The translations under genes were made by a program, and so were the position numbers. A stretch of 64,000 nucleotides of DNA from Pseudomonas helleri (GTDB lineage Bacteria; Pseudomonadota; Gammaproteobacteria; Pseudomonadales; Pseudomonadaceae). Positions 20,784 through 32,460 of this stretch are shown here, in pieces (position 1 is the first letter of the stretch; the number at the start of each line of letters is the position of its first letter). The stretch lies in contig NZ_JYLD01000002.1 of the NCBI RefSeq assembly GCF_001043025.1, positions 310,001 through 374,000 of the forward strand, read 5' to 3'. Below the pieces are notes generated by a model. The model saw only the letters and a program-made list of their open reading frames with translations, ran no database searches and was not told the DNA's origin.

Positions 20784-22616
20784 ATGTATCTGCGATTCCC
20801 CTTGGTCTGTCTCGGGCTTTCCACCGCTTTGCTCATGACGGGCGGCTGCTCGCCTGGCGATAAACACCCGCAGGCCAGCCTGGAAGAAAGAACCGCAGCG
20901 TTCGAAAAGAGCCTCGATGCCATCAAGGACCCGCAGCTTAAAGACGCCGTGGCCGACCTCGGCGGCTCATTGCTGCTGCTGGAACGCGCCCGCATCAAGC
21001 TGGACGGCAAACCGGTCGAAACCGAATATGGCACCGATGAACTCGCGCAACTCAAGCACTACCCCAACAGCCAGGCCCTGAGCGACACCTACATCAACGG
21101 CATGTTTGTGGTGCGCAAAAACTCCAGTTCCGACTACCTGACCGACCTGGAGCCGATCTTCCCGTTCAGCCAGAACAACGAATCCGATTTCCCGTTCCCG
21201 CATGCGCTGGAATGGCAGTCCGTGACGCTGAGCAACAAGCAAGTGGTGCCGTTCCAGGCGGAATGGTCAGAAACCGATTCAGGGATCCAGCTCAGCCCCT
21301 CCAGCGCCAACCTGAGCAACCCTGACGACCTGACCATCACCTACCCCTACATCGACGGCGTCGAAACCTCGAACATCCAGCAGCCTCAGCCCGTCACACT
21401 GCATGGCGAAGCCGAAGTCATCGCCCCCGGTAAAGTGGTCAACCTCACACTCACCAGCAAAGACGTGGGTAAAACCCGCACTGAGGGCAACATCAGCGTC
21501 ACCCTGCTGGCACTGGGTAAAAACTTTGCGGAAGTCGACATCAACAACAGCGCCCCGCTCGCCGAAGCCGTACGCGATACCGAACTCAACCCGCTGATCA
21601 TCCAGGCCCGCGACGCGACCGGGCAGTACCTGGCCCGCGCTGGCTCCATCGACGAAAACGCCGAACAACTGGCGTTCTATCAACAGCAACTGGCCGAAAT
21701 GATCAAGCAAACGGCCTGGAGCGATGAGTTCAGCAAAAAGCTTGACGACGAACAAAAAGCCTTTGATAGCCAACACCCGCATCACTACAGCAAGGTGTAT
21801 TTCAACGGTCCGATTGAAAACGTCGACATCAGCGTGCTCGACTTCTCGACCGCCAACGTCACCCGCAAAACCCTCGACCTGCCGGTGGTGCGGCTCGACA
21901 AAAACGTTGTAGGTAAAGACATCCAGACGCTGCCGCTGTCGGTGGTGGTGTATGACGATCAAGCCGTCAACTACCTCAAGGACGCCACCCTGGACCCTGA
22001 GCACCTGAAAAAAAGCGTGGTTATCAGTCAGTCGGTAGATGACGCCAGCGCCGCCACCCTGGAGTTCAGCCACCCGCCGACCTTCAATGACGAACTGCTG
22101 GGCGAACTGCCTGACTCGGCCGACACCCCGGTAACCTTCTTTGCTGAAGACCAGAACGGTAAACGCGGTGAACCGCTGGAACTGCCGGCTGAAGCCTTCG
22201 ACGCAGACCCAAAAACCGGTGTCATCACCTACGACCTCAACCTGTTCCCGGAAACCCCGGCCTACGCCATCGGCTCAATGCCGCTGTATGTGGCCGATAT
22301 TGCCAAACACACCCTGGACGTCGCCCACCTGCCCAAAGGGCTGGAGCTAAAAGGCAACGCGCTGGTGGTCGATCAGGCGCTGTTCCCGTCCGATGCCTGG
22401 CGCTTTTACGCCAAGGACGATACCGGCAACTATCTCAAGGAAGTCCTGGCTGTTAGCCACAGCGAAGAACCCAATGGCCCGACCATCTTCGACGTGCACT
22501 ACTTCTATGGCCACCCGACCCAGATCGAGAGCTACGCACGCACCGCTCTGGAGCCCGTGGAGTACGGCTTCGAGGCCAAGCTGGAGAAAGTCCCCGAGGT
22601 CACGCCACCGCGCTGA
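20784..22616 (+). CDS. Large predicted lipoprotein of unknown function
   Basis: 610 residues. The N-terminus has a hydrophobic signal ending TGGC at Cys22, a possible lipobox, so the mature protein would be acylated and periplasmic. Next comes a helical segment (LEERTAAFEKSLDAIKDPQLKDAVADLGGSLLLLERARIKL), then a long beta-rich, Asp/Asn-rich region with repeated turns such as HGEAEVIAPGKVVNLTLTSKDVGKTRTEGNISVTL. No enzymatic motif is recognised. It stands alone and ends 8 bases before a convergent gene. Candidate roles (envelope scaffold, binding protein) are guesses. Confidence 0.8.
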   Translation: MYLRFPLVCLGLSTALLMTGGCSPGDKHPQASLEERTAAFEKSLDAIKDPQLKDAVADLGGSLLLLERARIKLDGKPVETEYGTDELAQLKHYPNSQALSDTYINGMFVVRKNSSSDYLTDLEPIFPFSQNNESDFPFPHALEWQSVTLSNKQVVPFQAEWSETDSGIQLSPSSANLSNPDDLTITYPYIDGVETSNIQQPQPVTLHGEAEVIAPGKVVNLTLTSKDVGKTRTEGNISVTLLALGKNFAEVDINNSAPLAEAVRDTELNPLIIQARDATGQYLARAGSIDENAEQLAFYQQQLAEMIKQTAWSDEFSKKLDDEQKAFDSQHPHHYSKVYFNGPIENVDISVLDFSTANVTRKTLDLPVVRLDKNVVGKDIQTLPLSVVVYDDQAVNYLKDATLDPEHLKKSVVISQSVDDASAATLEFSHPPTFNDELLGELPDSADTPVTFFAEDQNGKRGEPLELPAEAFDADPKTGVITYDLNLFPETPAYAIGSMPLYVADIAKHTLDVAHLPKGLELKGNALVVDQALFPSDAWRFYAKDDTGNYLKEVLAVSHSEEPNGPTIFDVHYFYGHPTQIESYARTALEPVEYGFEAKLEKVPEVTPPR

Positions 22617-22624
22617 CAGACGCC

Positions 22625-22942
22625 TCAGCGCGAAGCCGGGCGGCGCTCACCATTGATCTGACGCAACTGGGCCTGCACATGCAGGCACCAGATTTGCGGC
22701 GTATCGGCTAACCGATAGCCGTGCAGCGTCAGGCTTTCAACAATGGATTGCAGAATGGTTTCGGCCACAAACGGGCCGCGAAACGGGCCCTGAGATTTGA
22801 TCGTGGTTGGCTGCTCGCCCGACAAACCTGCCGCGAACAGCAAGGCCCACAGGCCGGTATTGCCTGCCAAAGGGCGAATACTGCACTCAATGCGGGTTTC
22901 CAGCCCCAGACATTGGCGGGTAAGGCAAAGGTTGCGCGACAT
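22625..22942 (-). CDS. PA4575-like conserved hypothetical protein
   Basis: 105 residues (MSRNLCLTRQCLGLETRIECSIRPLAGNTGLWALLFAAGLSGEQP...). The internal ATG at 22942 is chosen because upstream codons look non-coding. It has several cysteines, no signal peptide and no recognised domain. The position next to the Lon-like protease gene matches PA4575 and PA4576 of P. aeruginosa, which supports it as a real conserved gene. Confidence 0.65.
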   Translation of the reverse strand: MSRNLCLTRQCLGLETRIECSIRPLAGNTGLWALLFAAGLSGEQPTTIKSQGPFRGPFVAETILQSIVESLTLHGYRLADTPQIWCLHVQAQLRQINGERRPASR

Positions 22943-23059
22943 GGCGGCGCCCCTCGTAGAGCCTGCTTCAGACGACACTTACCTGAGCATAGAAGCAAAA
23001 CCCCGCCCGCAGAGGGCGCCAAGACCAACGGCTTAACACCTGCCCGCAACGGCTCTTTT

Positions 23060-23165
23060 AGCCGCTGACGAGGAACGAAGGCTGCGATGCGGGCCGCAGG
23101 ACCGCCGTCTGACGGTCGTTTGGCACATCTCGCAGCCTCATGCTTCGGCAGCGACTACAGACCCA
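23060..23165. repeat. Imperfect palindromic intergenic element
   Basis: AGGCTGCGATGCGGG and a downstream ATCTCGCAGCCT arm surround an inner GACCG...CGGTC hairpin; the tail GGCAGCGACTACAGA resembles the end of a REP arm. Most of the 227-base gap between the two minus-strand genes is this element. Confidence 0.5.
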
Positions 23166-23169
23166 GGGA

Positions 23170-25608
23170 TCAAGCCGGCTTTTTCGCCGCCAGGGCTTCG
23201 GCCAGCAGTTCTTTCTCGGCTTCCTTGAGGTCGTCGTCGTTGACCATTTCGGCAATCACCCGCAAACGCTCAACCACCCGGGCGTTGACGCTGCCTTCCG
23301 GGAACTGGCCTTCTTCATCCGGCTCACCGGCAGGCTCGCCCACCAGCAGGCTCAAGGCTTCGTCCGCCTGACGCACGGCGTACACGTGGAACTTGCCTTC
23401 ACGCACGGCCTTGAGCACCTTCTCATCAAGCATCAAAGTCGCAACGTTAGCTTGCGGAATAATGGCCCCCTGCTCCCCGGTCAGGCCGCGGGCTTCGCAA
23501 AGCCGGAAGAAGCCTTCGATCTTCTCGTTCACCCCGCCAACCGCCTGCACTTCACCAAACTGGTTGATCGAGCCGGTAATCGCAAAGCACTGCTTGAGCG
23601 GCGTTTTGGAGAGTGCCGAAATCAACGTGCAGGCTTCACCCAACGAAGCACTGTCGCCATCGACGTAGCCGTACGACTGTTCCAGGGCAATGCTCGCCGA
23701 AATCGCCAGCGGGAACTCCTGGGCATAGCGGCTACCCAGGTAGCCGGTCAAAATCATCACCCCTTTGGAGTGAATCGGCTGCCCGAGGTTAACCTCGCGC
23801 TCAATGTCGACAATGCCGCTGCCCCCCGGATACACCGTGGCCGAAATACGCGCCGGCACACCGAATGCCGAGTCACCGACTTCCAGCACGGTCAGCCCGT
23901 TGCACTTGCCGACCGCCGCACCGTCGGTGTCGATCAGAATGATCCCCGCCAGCATGTCGTCCAGAATGCGCGCCGACACGCGTCCGGTACGGGTCGCTTT
24001 GGCTTTGAGCGCACGCTCGATGTGGCCCGCATCGGTCATTTCATCGTTGGCCAGATGGCGGATAAAGTCCGCTTCGCTGACCAGTTGGAACAGGTCACCA
24101 ATGCGCGCCGACAAGCGCCCCTGATGCTCGGCCAGACGCGCGCTGTAGGTCGCCAGACGCGCCACCGCACCTGCCGTCAGCGGCGCCATGCCTTCTTCTG
24201 ACGTGCGGGTGGTGAGCAACTGGGCGAACTGCTCCAGGCTTTCATCGACCATCGGGATGTCTTCGTCGAAGTCCACCAGCACCCGGAACATCTCCTGGAA
24301 GTCCGGGTCCAGGTCTTGCAGCGTGTAGTACAGCTGGCGGGCACCGATGATGATGACCTTGACCTGCAGCGGGATCACCTGCGGGCTCAGGGTCACGGTG
24401 GCCATGCGCCCCAGTTCGCCCAGCGGCGATTCCATTTTCAATTTGCGCGATTGCAACGCACGCTTCAGCGCATCCCAGACAAACGGCTCGCTGAGCATCT
24501 TCTCGGCTTCAAGGATCAAAAAGCCGCCGTTGGCACGGTGCAAGGCACCCGGGCGCAATTGCCGGTAGGTGGTGTACAGCGCGCCTTGGTCGGTGCTGTA
24601 TTCGATGCGGCCAAAGAGGTTGTCGTAGGTCGGGTGCGGCTCGAACACCACCGGCGCGCCGCCGCTCATCGGCTGGCCCACCACCAGGCTCGGCAGGTAC
24701 TGCTCTTCCAGCAACTTGCGCGCCTGGGCGTCAGTTTTGCTGTCGTCGACCAGTTGCTCCACCACCGTTTTGAGCAGGTACACCTGCATGGCCTGCAAGT
24801 AACCGCACACCGCGCCATTTTCGGCGTACTTCTGCGATAACGGCGACAACAGGGGCTGCAAGGCCAGGGTGATGGTTTCTTCGTTCAGTTGGCGCAGCTG
24901 GTTGTTCGACTCACGTTTCCACTGCGGCAGGCTCGCCAGTTCTTCGTTGAGGCGCTCTTCAAGCCCGGAAATGTCCTCGTGAAAACGCTCACGTTCTTCT
25001 TCGGGCAACTGCGAAAACTCGGCCTCGTCCAGCGCCTTGCCGTCACTCATCGGGGTGAAGGCCACGTTGCTGCTGTCGCGGTACAGGGCCACGCCCTTTT
25101 CCAGCGCCAGGCGCTCGATCACATCCAGCGCACGGTCGTAGCGCTGGTTGAAACCACGGTCGATGGCGCTTTTGCGCTGCTGGTAGGTCGGGTGTTCAAA
25201 CACCGCCGGGAACGTCGCCAGCAGGTTGTCGATCAGCCCGTTAACGTCCGCGATAAAAGCACCCGCCGTGCTCGCGGGTAGCTCCAGCGCGCGCGGCTCA
25301 CGGGGCTCATCAAAGTTATTGACGTACACCCAGTCGCTGGGCGACTTGAGGCGTTTGCCTTCTGCCTTGAGGTAGCGCTTCACAAACGAGAAGCGCCCCG
25401 TACCCGGCTCGCCCATCACAAATACGTTGTAACCCGGACGCGGCATGGCCACGCCAAACTGCAAGGCTTCGACCGCGCGCTCCTGGCCGAGAATGCCGCG
25501 AAAGGGTTCTAAATCATTGGTGGTCGAGAAGCTGAACTGTTCAGCGGAAAAAGGACGGGTTAGCGCGTCAGGCGCTAGACGCAGGCTGGCAGCAACAGAA
25601 TCAGGCAT
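23170..25608 (-). CDS. Lon-like ATP-dependent protease (AAA family)
   Basis: 812 residues. It shows an N-terminal AAA-related region with a P-loop-like FVMGEPGTGRFSF, a long helical insert, a Walker B-like GGFLILEAEKML, and a C-terminal Lon S16 protease domain. The catalytic Ser is in GDSASLGE and the Lys in GGVNEKIEGFF. The P-loop Lys is replaced by Arg. It is the PA4576-type protease, distinct from canonical Lon, and probably a cytoplasmic quality-control or regulatory enzyme. It is monocistronic. Confidence 0.88.
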   Translation of the reverse strand: MPDSVAASLRLAPDALTRPFSAEQFSFSTTNDLEPFRGILGQERAVEALQFGVAMPRPGYNVFVMGEPGTGRFSFVKRYLKAEGKRLKSPSDWVYVNNFDEPREPRALELPASTAGAFIADVNGLIDNLLATFPAVFEHPTYQQRKSAIDRGFNQRYDRALDVIERLALEKGVALYRDSSNVAFTPMSDGKALDEAEFSQLPEEERERFHEDISGLEERLNEELASLPQWKRESNNQLRQLNEETITLALQPLLSPLSQKYAENGAVCGYLQAMQVYLLKTVVEQLVDDSKTDAQARKLLEEQYLPSLVVGQPMSGGAPVVFEPHPTYDNLFGRIEYSTDQGALYTTYRQLRPGALHRANGGFLILEAEKMLSEPFVWDALKRALQSRKLKMESPLGELGRMATVTLSPQVIPLQVKVIIIGARQLYYTLQDLDPDFQEMFRVLVDFDEDIPMVDESLEQFAQLLTTRTSEEGMAPLTAGAVARLATYSARLAEHQGRLSARIGDLFQLVSEADFIRHLANDEMTDAGHIERALKAKATRTGRVSARILDDMLAGIILIDTDGAAVGKCNGLTVLEVGDSAFGVPARISATVYPGGSGIVDIEREVNLGQPIHSKGVMILTGYLGSRYAQEFPLAISASIALEQSYGYVDGDSASLGEACTLISALSKTPLKQCFAITGSINQFGEVQAVGGVNEKIEGFFRLCEARGLTGEQGAIIPQANVATLMLDEKVLKAVREGKFHVYAVRQADEALSLLVGEPAGEPDEEGQFPEGSVNARVVERLRVIAEMVNDDDLKEAEKELLAEALAAKKPA

Positions 25609-25877
25609 CGGGCTTCCTTACATCAGGCAGGGCAGATGGCAGCATTCTGGCGCTGGCTGTACGCCACTGGCAAGGCGCGTTACACCTGAATTATCGGGGC
25701 CCAATGTTTGCGGGCGAAAAAACCTCCCGCCCAACGATTGTTTTACAAAAAACCACGGAACCTGCTGATCGTGCCTAGACTCCTAAGTGTTGCGAGGCTG
25801 GATTGATAACCGGCCCGTTCTGGCTAATGACGGCCAGATACCCTTGTCCATTGGTTGCACGCATAGAGAACAATGAT

Positions 25878-26369
25878 ATGAAACGGATTCTTCTCGGCAC
25901 TCTCTTTACAGTGGTTTCCCTCAACGCCATGGCGCAAGCACCCGGCGGCCCGAACTGCGGTTGGGGCAACATGCTGTTTGAAGGTCAGCGCGGCACCCCC
26001 GCCCACTTCCTGGCCTCCACCACCAACGGCACCTCCGGTAACGCGACCTTCGGCATGACCTCAGGTACCAACGGCTGTACCACCAAAGACGCCCTGACTT
26101 ACGGCGGCAAATCGTGGATTGCCATGAATGGCATGATGAACGAGCTGTCCGAAGACATGGCCAAAGGCAACGGCGAAGCACTGACCACCTACGCGGTGGT
26201 ACTGGGTGTGGCCCCTGAAGACCGCGAGCATTTTGCCGCAGTCACCCACGAGCACTTCCAGCAAATCTTCAGCAAGGCTGACGTGACCGCTGACGATGTG
26301 CATAACAACACACTGGCTGTTCTCAAAGGCGATGCCCGCCTGTCCAAGTACGCAACCGTTGCGTCGTAA
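25878..26369 (+). CDS. DUF3015 family secreted protein
   Basis: A 163-residue exported protein. The ATG at 25878 gives a clean signal peptide (MKRILLGTLFTVVSLNAMAQA); upstream in-frame codons are rejected. The mature part (PGGPNCGWGNMLFEGQRGTPAHFLASTTNGTSGNATFGMTSGTNGC) matches DUF3015, with one likely disulfide (the two NC/GC cysteines). It is followed by a hairpin and the DUF4105 gene in the same direction. Function unknown. Confidence 0.88.
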   Translation: MKRILLGTLFTVVSLNAMAQAPGGPNCGWGNMLFEGQRGTPAHFLASTTNGTSGNATFGMTSGTNGCTTKDALTYGGKSWIAMNGMMNELSEDMAKGNGEALTTYAVVLGVAPEDREHFAAVTHEHFQQIFSKADVTADDVHNNTLAVLKGDARLSKYATVAS

Positions 26370-26379
26370 CTGAGACTTG

Positions 26380-26399
26380 CCCGCTCCTTCGGGAGCGGG
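26380..26399 (+). terminator. Hairpin after the DUF3015 gene
   Basis: CCCGCTCC and GGAGCGGG arms on a TTCG loop, followed by a weak T-rich stretch (TACTTCTGTTT). Probably an inefficient terminator or attenuator before the DUF4105 gene. Confidence 0.6.
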
Positions 26400-26442
26400 T
26401 ACTTCTGTTTCAATTCCATTCGCCTGACAACAGTTGCTCACC

Positions 26443-28296
26443 ATGCTCAAACGCCTTGCCTATCTGGCGCTCTGTGCCTGCGCCCCGCTGTACGCCGCGC
26501 CTCAAATCGACAATCAACGTTTGCAGCAACTCGCCAACGACCCGTTCTGGATTTCTTTAGGCCATTACGAAGCCCGCAAACTGGGCGGCTGGCGCAGCTA
26601 TGTCAGCGACGACAAATTCTTTCTGGCCGCCGACGGCGCCCACCACCCCGACGCCGAACTGCGCGCCACCGTAGAGGCGTTGTATGCCCCGGTGAGCCTG
26701 GGCGACAAACACCCGCAATGCGTATACCCGGCCCGTACCCGCTGGCTCAAGGCGCAACTGAACCTCAACGACCTGCCCAAGGTTGAATGCGCAGAGTTCA
26801 CCCAGTGGTTCACCGACGTCGCGCCGCACAGCACGGTGATGATCTTCCCGGCGGCGTACCTCAACAGCCCGTCGTCCATGTTCGGCCACACCTTGCTGCG
26901 CATTGACCAGGCCGATGTACAAAGCAACAAAACCGCGCTGCTCAGCTACGCGATCAACTTTGGCGCCTACATCGAAGGCTCCGACAACAGCATTCTGTAT
27001 GCCTGGAAAGGCTTGGCCGGTGGTTACCCCGGCCTGTTTGCCCTGGTCCCCTACCAGGAAAAACTCTCGGAATACCGCAGCCTGGAAAACCGCGACCTGT
27101 GGGAATACCGGCTCAACCTGACCCCCGAAGAAACCCAACGCATGGTTGAACATGTGTGGGAACTGAAGCAAATCCAGTTCGATTACTTTTTCTTCGATGA
27201 AAACTGCTCCTACCGCCTGCTTGAACTGCTGCAAGTGGCACGCCCCGGCTTGCAATTGACCACCCAGTTCCCGCTGACAGCGATTCCCACCGACACGGTT
27301 AAAGCGGTCAAGGAAGCCGGCCTGGTAGAAAGCATCGAATACCGCCCGTCCCGCGAACGCGAGCTGCTGGACCGGGCCAAAGTGCTCGACCCCGAAGAAC
27401 AGCAATGGGTGCTGCAGGTCAGCGCCGATCAGACGCAATTGCAGAACCCGACCTTCATGGCGTTGCCCAAAGCGCGTCAGGCGCTGATTATCGACGCGGC
27501 CTATCGTCTTGAACGCTACCGGGCCAATGGCCTTGAGCGCGACACCGGGCGCTCGCAACGTAGCTATGAACTGCTGCGCGCCATCAACCAGAACCCGGCG
27601 CCAGAGCTGCAAGTCGAGCGCCCCGAGCTTCCCGAAAACGGCCACGAATCACGTACCTGGCAACTGGGCGCGGGCAGCCGCGATGACAAAGCGTTCGCCG
27701 AATACGGCCTGCGCATGGCCTACCACGACCTGAACGACAACGCACCGGGCTTCCCGCTGGGCGCGCAGATTGAAATCCTCCAGCTCAAGCTGCGCCAATA
27801 CGAGGGCAATAAATGGCAAGTCCAGCAGCTGGACCTGGCCAACATTCGCTCCCTGACCCCGCGCAACGCCCTGCTGCAACCCTGGTCATGGCAAGTCGGC
27901 GGCGGCCTTGAGAGGGTGCTCGGCAAACATGGCAGTGAACGTTTGGTCACCCACGTCAACGGCGGTGCAGGCGGTACCTGGCAGTTAAGCGACAACCTGC
28001 TTGGCTTTGCCCTGGGCACCGTGCGGGTCGAGCACAACAACGACTTCGCCGCGTTTGTTTCACCGGCGGCGGGCTACAACACCGGCGTGTTGTGGCGTAA
28101 CCCGGTGGGCAACCTGAGCCTGGAAACCAAGGCCGATTACTTCACCAACGGCGAAGTGCGCCGTAGCCTGAGCCTGAATCAGCAATGGGAAATCTCCCGA
28201 AATCTCGGCCTGCGGTTGACCGCACAGCGTGAGTTCAGCCACCTTGCCTCACCGGTCAACGAAGTGATGCTCGAACTCAAGTGGTATCACTACTGA
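26443..28296 (+). CDS. DUF4105 domain outer-membrane-associated protein
   Basis: A 617-residue exported protein. The ATG at 26443 gives a signal peptide MLKRLAYLALCACAPLYAAP. The DUF4105 core is around residues 120-290 (MIFPAAYLNSPSSMFGHTLLRIDQ; FFFDENCSYRLLELLQVARPG). The C-terminal third alternates polar and hydrophobic residues and ends KWYHY, like a beta-barrel. It follows the DUF3015 gene and may share its transcript. The family function is not established. Confidence 0.85.
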   Translation: MLKRLAYLALCACAPLYAAPQIDNQRLQQLANDPFWISLGHYEARKLGGWRSYVSDDKFFLAADGAHHPDAELRATVEALYAPVSLGDKHPQCVYPARTRWLKAQLNLNDLPKVECAEFTQWFTDVAPHSTVMIFPAAYLNSPSSMFGHTLLRIDQADVQSNKTALLSYAINFGAYIEGSDNSILYAWKGLAGGYPGLFALVPYQEKLSEYRSLENRDLWEYRLNLTPEETQRMVEHVWELKQIQFDYFFFDENCSYRLLELLQVARPGLQLTTQFPLTAIPTDTVKAVKEAGLVESIEYRPSRERELLDRAKVLDPEEQQWVLQVSADQTQLQNPTFMALPKARQALIIDAAYRLERYRANGLERDTGRSQRSYELLRAINQNPAPELQVERPELPENGHESRTWQLGAGSRDDKAFAEYGLRMAYHDLNDNAPGFPLGAQIEILQLKLRQYEGNKWQVQQLDLANIRSLTPRNALLQPWSWQVGGGLERVLGKHGSERLVTHVNGGAGGTWQLSDNLLGFALGTVRVEHNNDFAAFVSPAAGYNTGVLWRNPVGNLSLETKADYFTNGEVRRSLSLNQQWEISRNLGLRLTAQREFSHLASPVNEVMLELKWYHY

Positions 28297-28342
28297 TGCC
28301 ACCCACACTGCAGGGCTAACTGTTAACAAAGGGACTGCCATT

Positions 28343-30222
<1,880 letters not shown>

Positions 30223-30374
30223 TTAACAAGTCATGCCGCACCGCGACAGCGCAAAATGTCGCAGTTATGAATTTAAATGGTGCTTTTATATAAATAGCCC
30301 AGGTTTTATGCGGTTTTTGCGCACCAAAAAAGTGATTTATGTACCCAGTTTTGCACCAATAAAAACACGCAATT

Positions 30375-30445
30375 CTGTAGGAGCGAGCTTGCCTCGCGAT
30401 CTTTTTAAACGATCAAAAGATCGCGAGGCAAGCTCGCTCCTACAG
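30375..30445. repeat. REP class A perfect palindromic pair
   Basis: Two 31-base arms (starting CTGTAGGAGCGAGCTTGCCT) in perfect inverted orientation with a 9-base spacer; the best-preserved copy in the window. Confidence 0.95.
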
Positions 30446-30453
30446 GATCCCCC

Positions 30454-30486
30454 AAAAAAAACGGAGCCCCGAGGGGCTCCGTTTTT
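30454..30486 (-). terminator. Rho-independent terminator of ettA
   Basis: ACGGAGCCCC and GGGGCTCCGT arms with a two-base loop; eight T follow on the minus strand and five on the plus strand, so it could stop transcription both ways. Confidence 0.92.
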
Positions 30487-30500
30487 CTTGCAAACCGGCC

Positions 30501-32168
30501 TTACTGGGCCAGTTTTTTGTGACGCACGCGGTGCGGCTGGGCAGCCGCTTCGCCGAGGCGCTTTTTACGGTCTGCTTCGTACTCGGTGTAGTTGCCTTCA
30601 AAGAAGACCGCTTGCGAGTCGTCTTCGTACGCCAGGATGTGAGTCGCGACGCGGTCAAGGAACCACCGATCGTGAGAGATCACAATGGCAGCGCCCGGGA
30701 AGTCCAGCAGCGCTTCTTCGAGCGAACGCAAGGTCTCAACGTCAAGGTCGTTGGACGGTTCGTCGAGCAGCAGCACGTTGGCGCCCTCTTTCAAGGTCAG
30801 GGCCAGGTGCAAGCGACCACGCTCACCACCGGACAGGTCCTTGACGAACTTCTGCTGATCGCCACCTTTAAAGTTGAAACGGCCCACGTAGGTACGCGAC
30901 GGGATTTCGTAGTTGCCGATGCGGATCACATCGGAACCATCCGAAATCGCCTGGAACACCGACTTGCTGCCATCCAGGTCGTCACGGCTCTGGTCAACAC
31001 AGGCCAGTTGCACGGTTTCGCCCACTTCGATGCTGCCCGAATCCGGCTGCTCTTTGCCCATCAGCATGCGGAACAGGGTCGACTTACCGGCACCGTTACC
31101 ACCGATCACGCCGACAATGGCGCCTTTAGGCATCACGAACGACAGGTTGTCGATCAACACGCGATCGCCGTAACCCTTGGACACGTTCTTGAACTCGATC
31201 ACCTTGTCACCCAGGCGCGGACCGGCCGGGATGTAGATTTCGTTGGTTTCGCTGCGCTTCTGGAATTCCTGCGATTGCAGTTCTTCGAAGCGTTGCAGAC
31301 GCGCCTTGGACTTGGACTGACGCGCCTTGGCGCCTTTACGGACCCATTCCAGCTCGTCTTTCATGGCCTTTTCATGGGCCGACTGCTGCTTGGATTCCTG
31401 GGCCAGACGGTCGGACTTGGCTTCAAGCCAACCCGAGTAGTTGCCCTCGTAAGGAATACCGGCGCCGCGGTCGAGTTCCAGAATCCAGCCGGCGACGTTG
31501 TCCAGGAAGTAACGGTCGTGCGTAATCGCAACCACGGTACCCGGGAAGTCGTGCAGGAAGTGCTCAAGCCAGGCCACCGAGTCGGCGTCCAGGTGGTTGG
31601 TTGGTTCGTCGAGCAGCAGCATGTCCGGGGCCGACAGCAGCAGGCGGCACAGGGCCACACGGCGCTTCTCACCACCCGACAGGTGTTCAATTTTGGCGTC
31701 CCAGGCGGGCAGGCGCAGGGCATCGGCTGCCACTTCGAGCTGGCGCTCAAGGTTGTGGCCGTCACCGGCTTGCAGGATCGCTTCGAGCTTGGCCTGTTCA
31801 GCGGCCAGCTTGTCGAAGTCGGCATCCGGCTCGGCGTATTCAGCGTAAACCTGATCCAGGCGCGCTTGCGCATCCTTGATCACGCTCACTGCTTCTTCGA
31901 CCACTTCACGCACGGTTTTGCTGGCGTCCAGTTGCGGCTCTTGCGGCAGGTAGCCGACATTGAGCTCTGGCATTGGACGGGCTTCACCGTCGAACTCGGT
32001 GTCGACGCCAGCCATGATTTTCAACAGAGTAGATTTACCCGAACCGTTCAGGCCCAGTACGCCGATTTTGGCGCCAGGGAAGAACGACAAGGAGATGTTT
32101 TTCAGGATTTCCCGCTTCGGCGGAACAACCTTACTCAGCCGATGCATGGTGAAAACGTATTGAGCCAT
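30501..32168 (-). CDS. ettA: Energy-dependent translational throttle ABC-F protein EttA
   Basis: A 555-residue soluble ABC-F ATPase that binds the ribosomal E site and gates translation by ADP/ATP ratio. The start MAQYVFTMHRLSKVVPPKREIL is chosen (family length 555). Domain 1 has Walker A GLNGSGKST and signature LSGGEKRR; domain 2 has GGNGAGKST and LSGGERGR. The arm and linker regions lie between. No membrane segments. It is followed by a strong terminator. Confidence 0.95.
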   Translation of the reverse strand: MAQYVFTMHRLSKVVPPKREILKNISLSFFPGAKIGVLGLNGSGKSTLLKIMAGVDTEFDGEARPMPELNVGYLPQEPQLDASKTVREVVEEAVSVIKDAQARLDQVYAEYAEPDADFDKLAAEQAKLEAILQAGDGHNLERQLEVAADALRLPAWDAKIEHLSGGEKRRVALCRLLLSAPDMLLLDEPTNHLDADSVAWLEHFLHDFPGTVVAITHDRYFLDNVAGWILELDRGAGIPYEGNYSGWLEAKSDRLAQESKQQSAHEKAMKDELEWVRKGAKARQSKSKARLQRFEELQSQEFQKRSETNEIYIPAGPRLGDKVIEFKNVSKGYGDRVLIDNLSFVMPKGAIVGVIGGNGAGKSTLFRMLMGKEQPDSGSIEVGETVQLACVDQSRDDLDGSKSVFQAISDGSDVIRIGNYEIPSRTYVGRFNFKGGDQQKFVKDLSGGERGRLHLALTLKEGANVLLLDEPSNDLDVETLRSLEEALLDFPGAAIVISHDRWFLDRVATHILAYEDDSQAVFFEGNYTEYEADRKKRLGEAAAQPHRVRHKKLAQ

Positions 32169-32460
32169 GGATAACCTAGCGTCAGTGACTGATGAATAAG
32201 GCGCGAGCGATGCCCTGATCAGGCCATAGCACAAAGACAGAAATTGAACGGATCAATGCCTGCTCGCAGAAAAAGCCTGAGTGTAGGAGCTAAAATGCCC
32301 TCGCGTAACCGGCAAAGCTACCTGAATGCGCGGGACAGGGCAAACCAGCGCGAGCCACGGCACTGGCACTTTGCCACGACCCAAGGCATGCTAGCCGTCC
32401 CGTACGCGTCCAGCTAATAATACGTGTTGCACCTTAGTCGCCAAACCGCAGGATCGCAGC

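Noticed and set aside
30519..32174. A 551-codon open frame on the plus strand
   Set aside because: Antisense to ettA.
32380..32400. Possible sigma-54 promoter (CTGGCACTTTGCCACG)
   Set aside because: Spacing between the GG and GC elements does not fit the required pattern.
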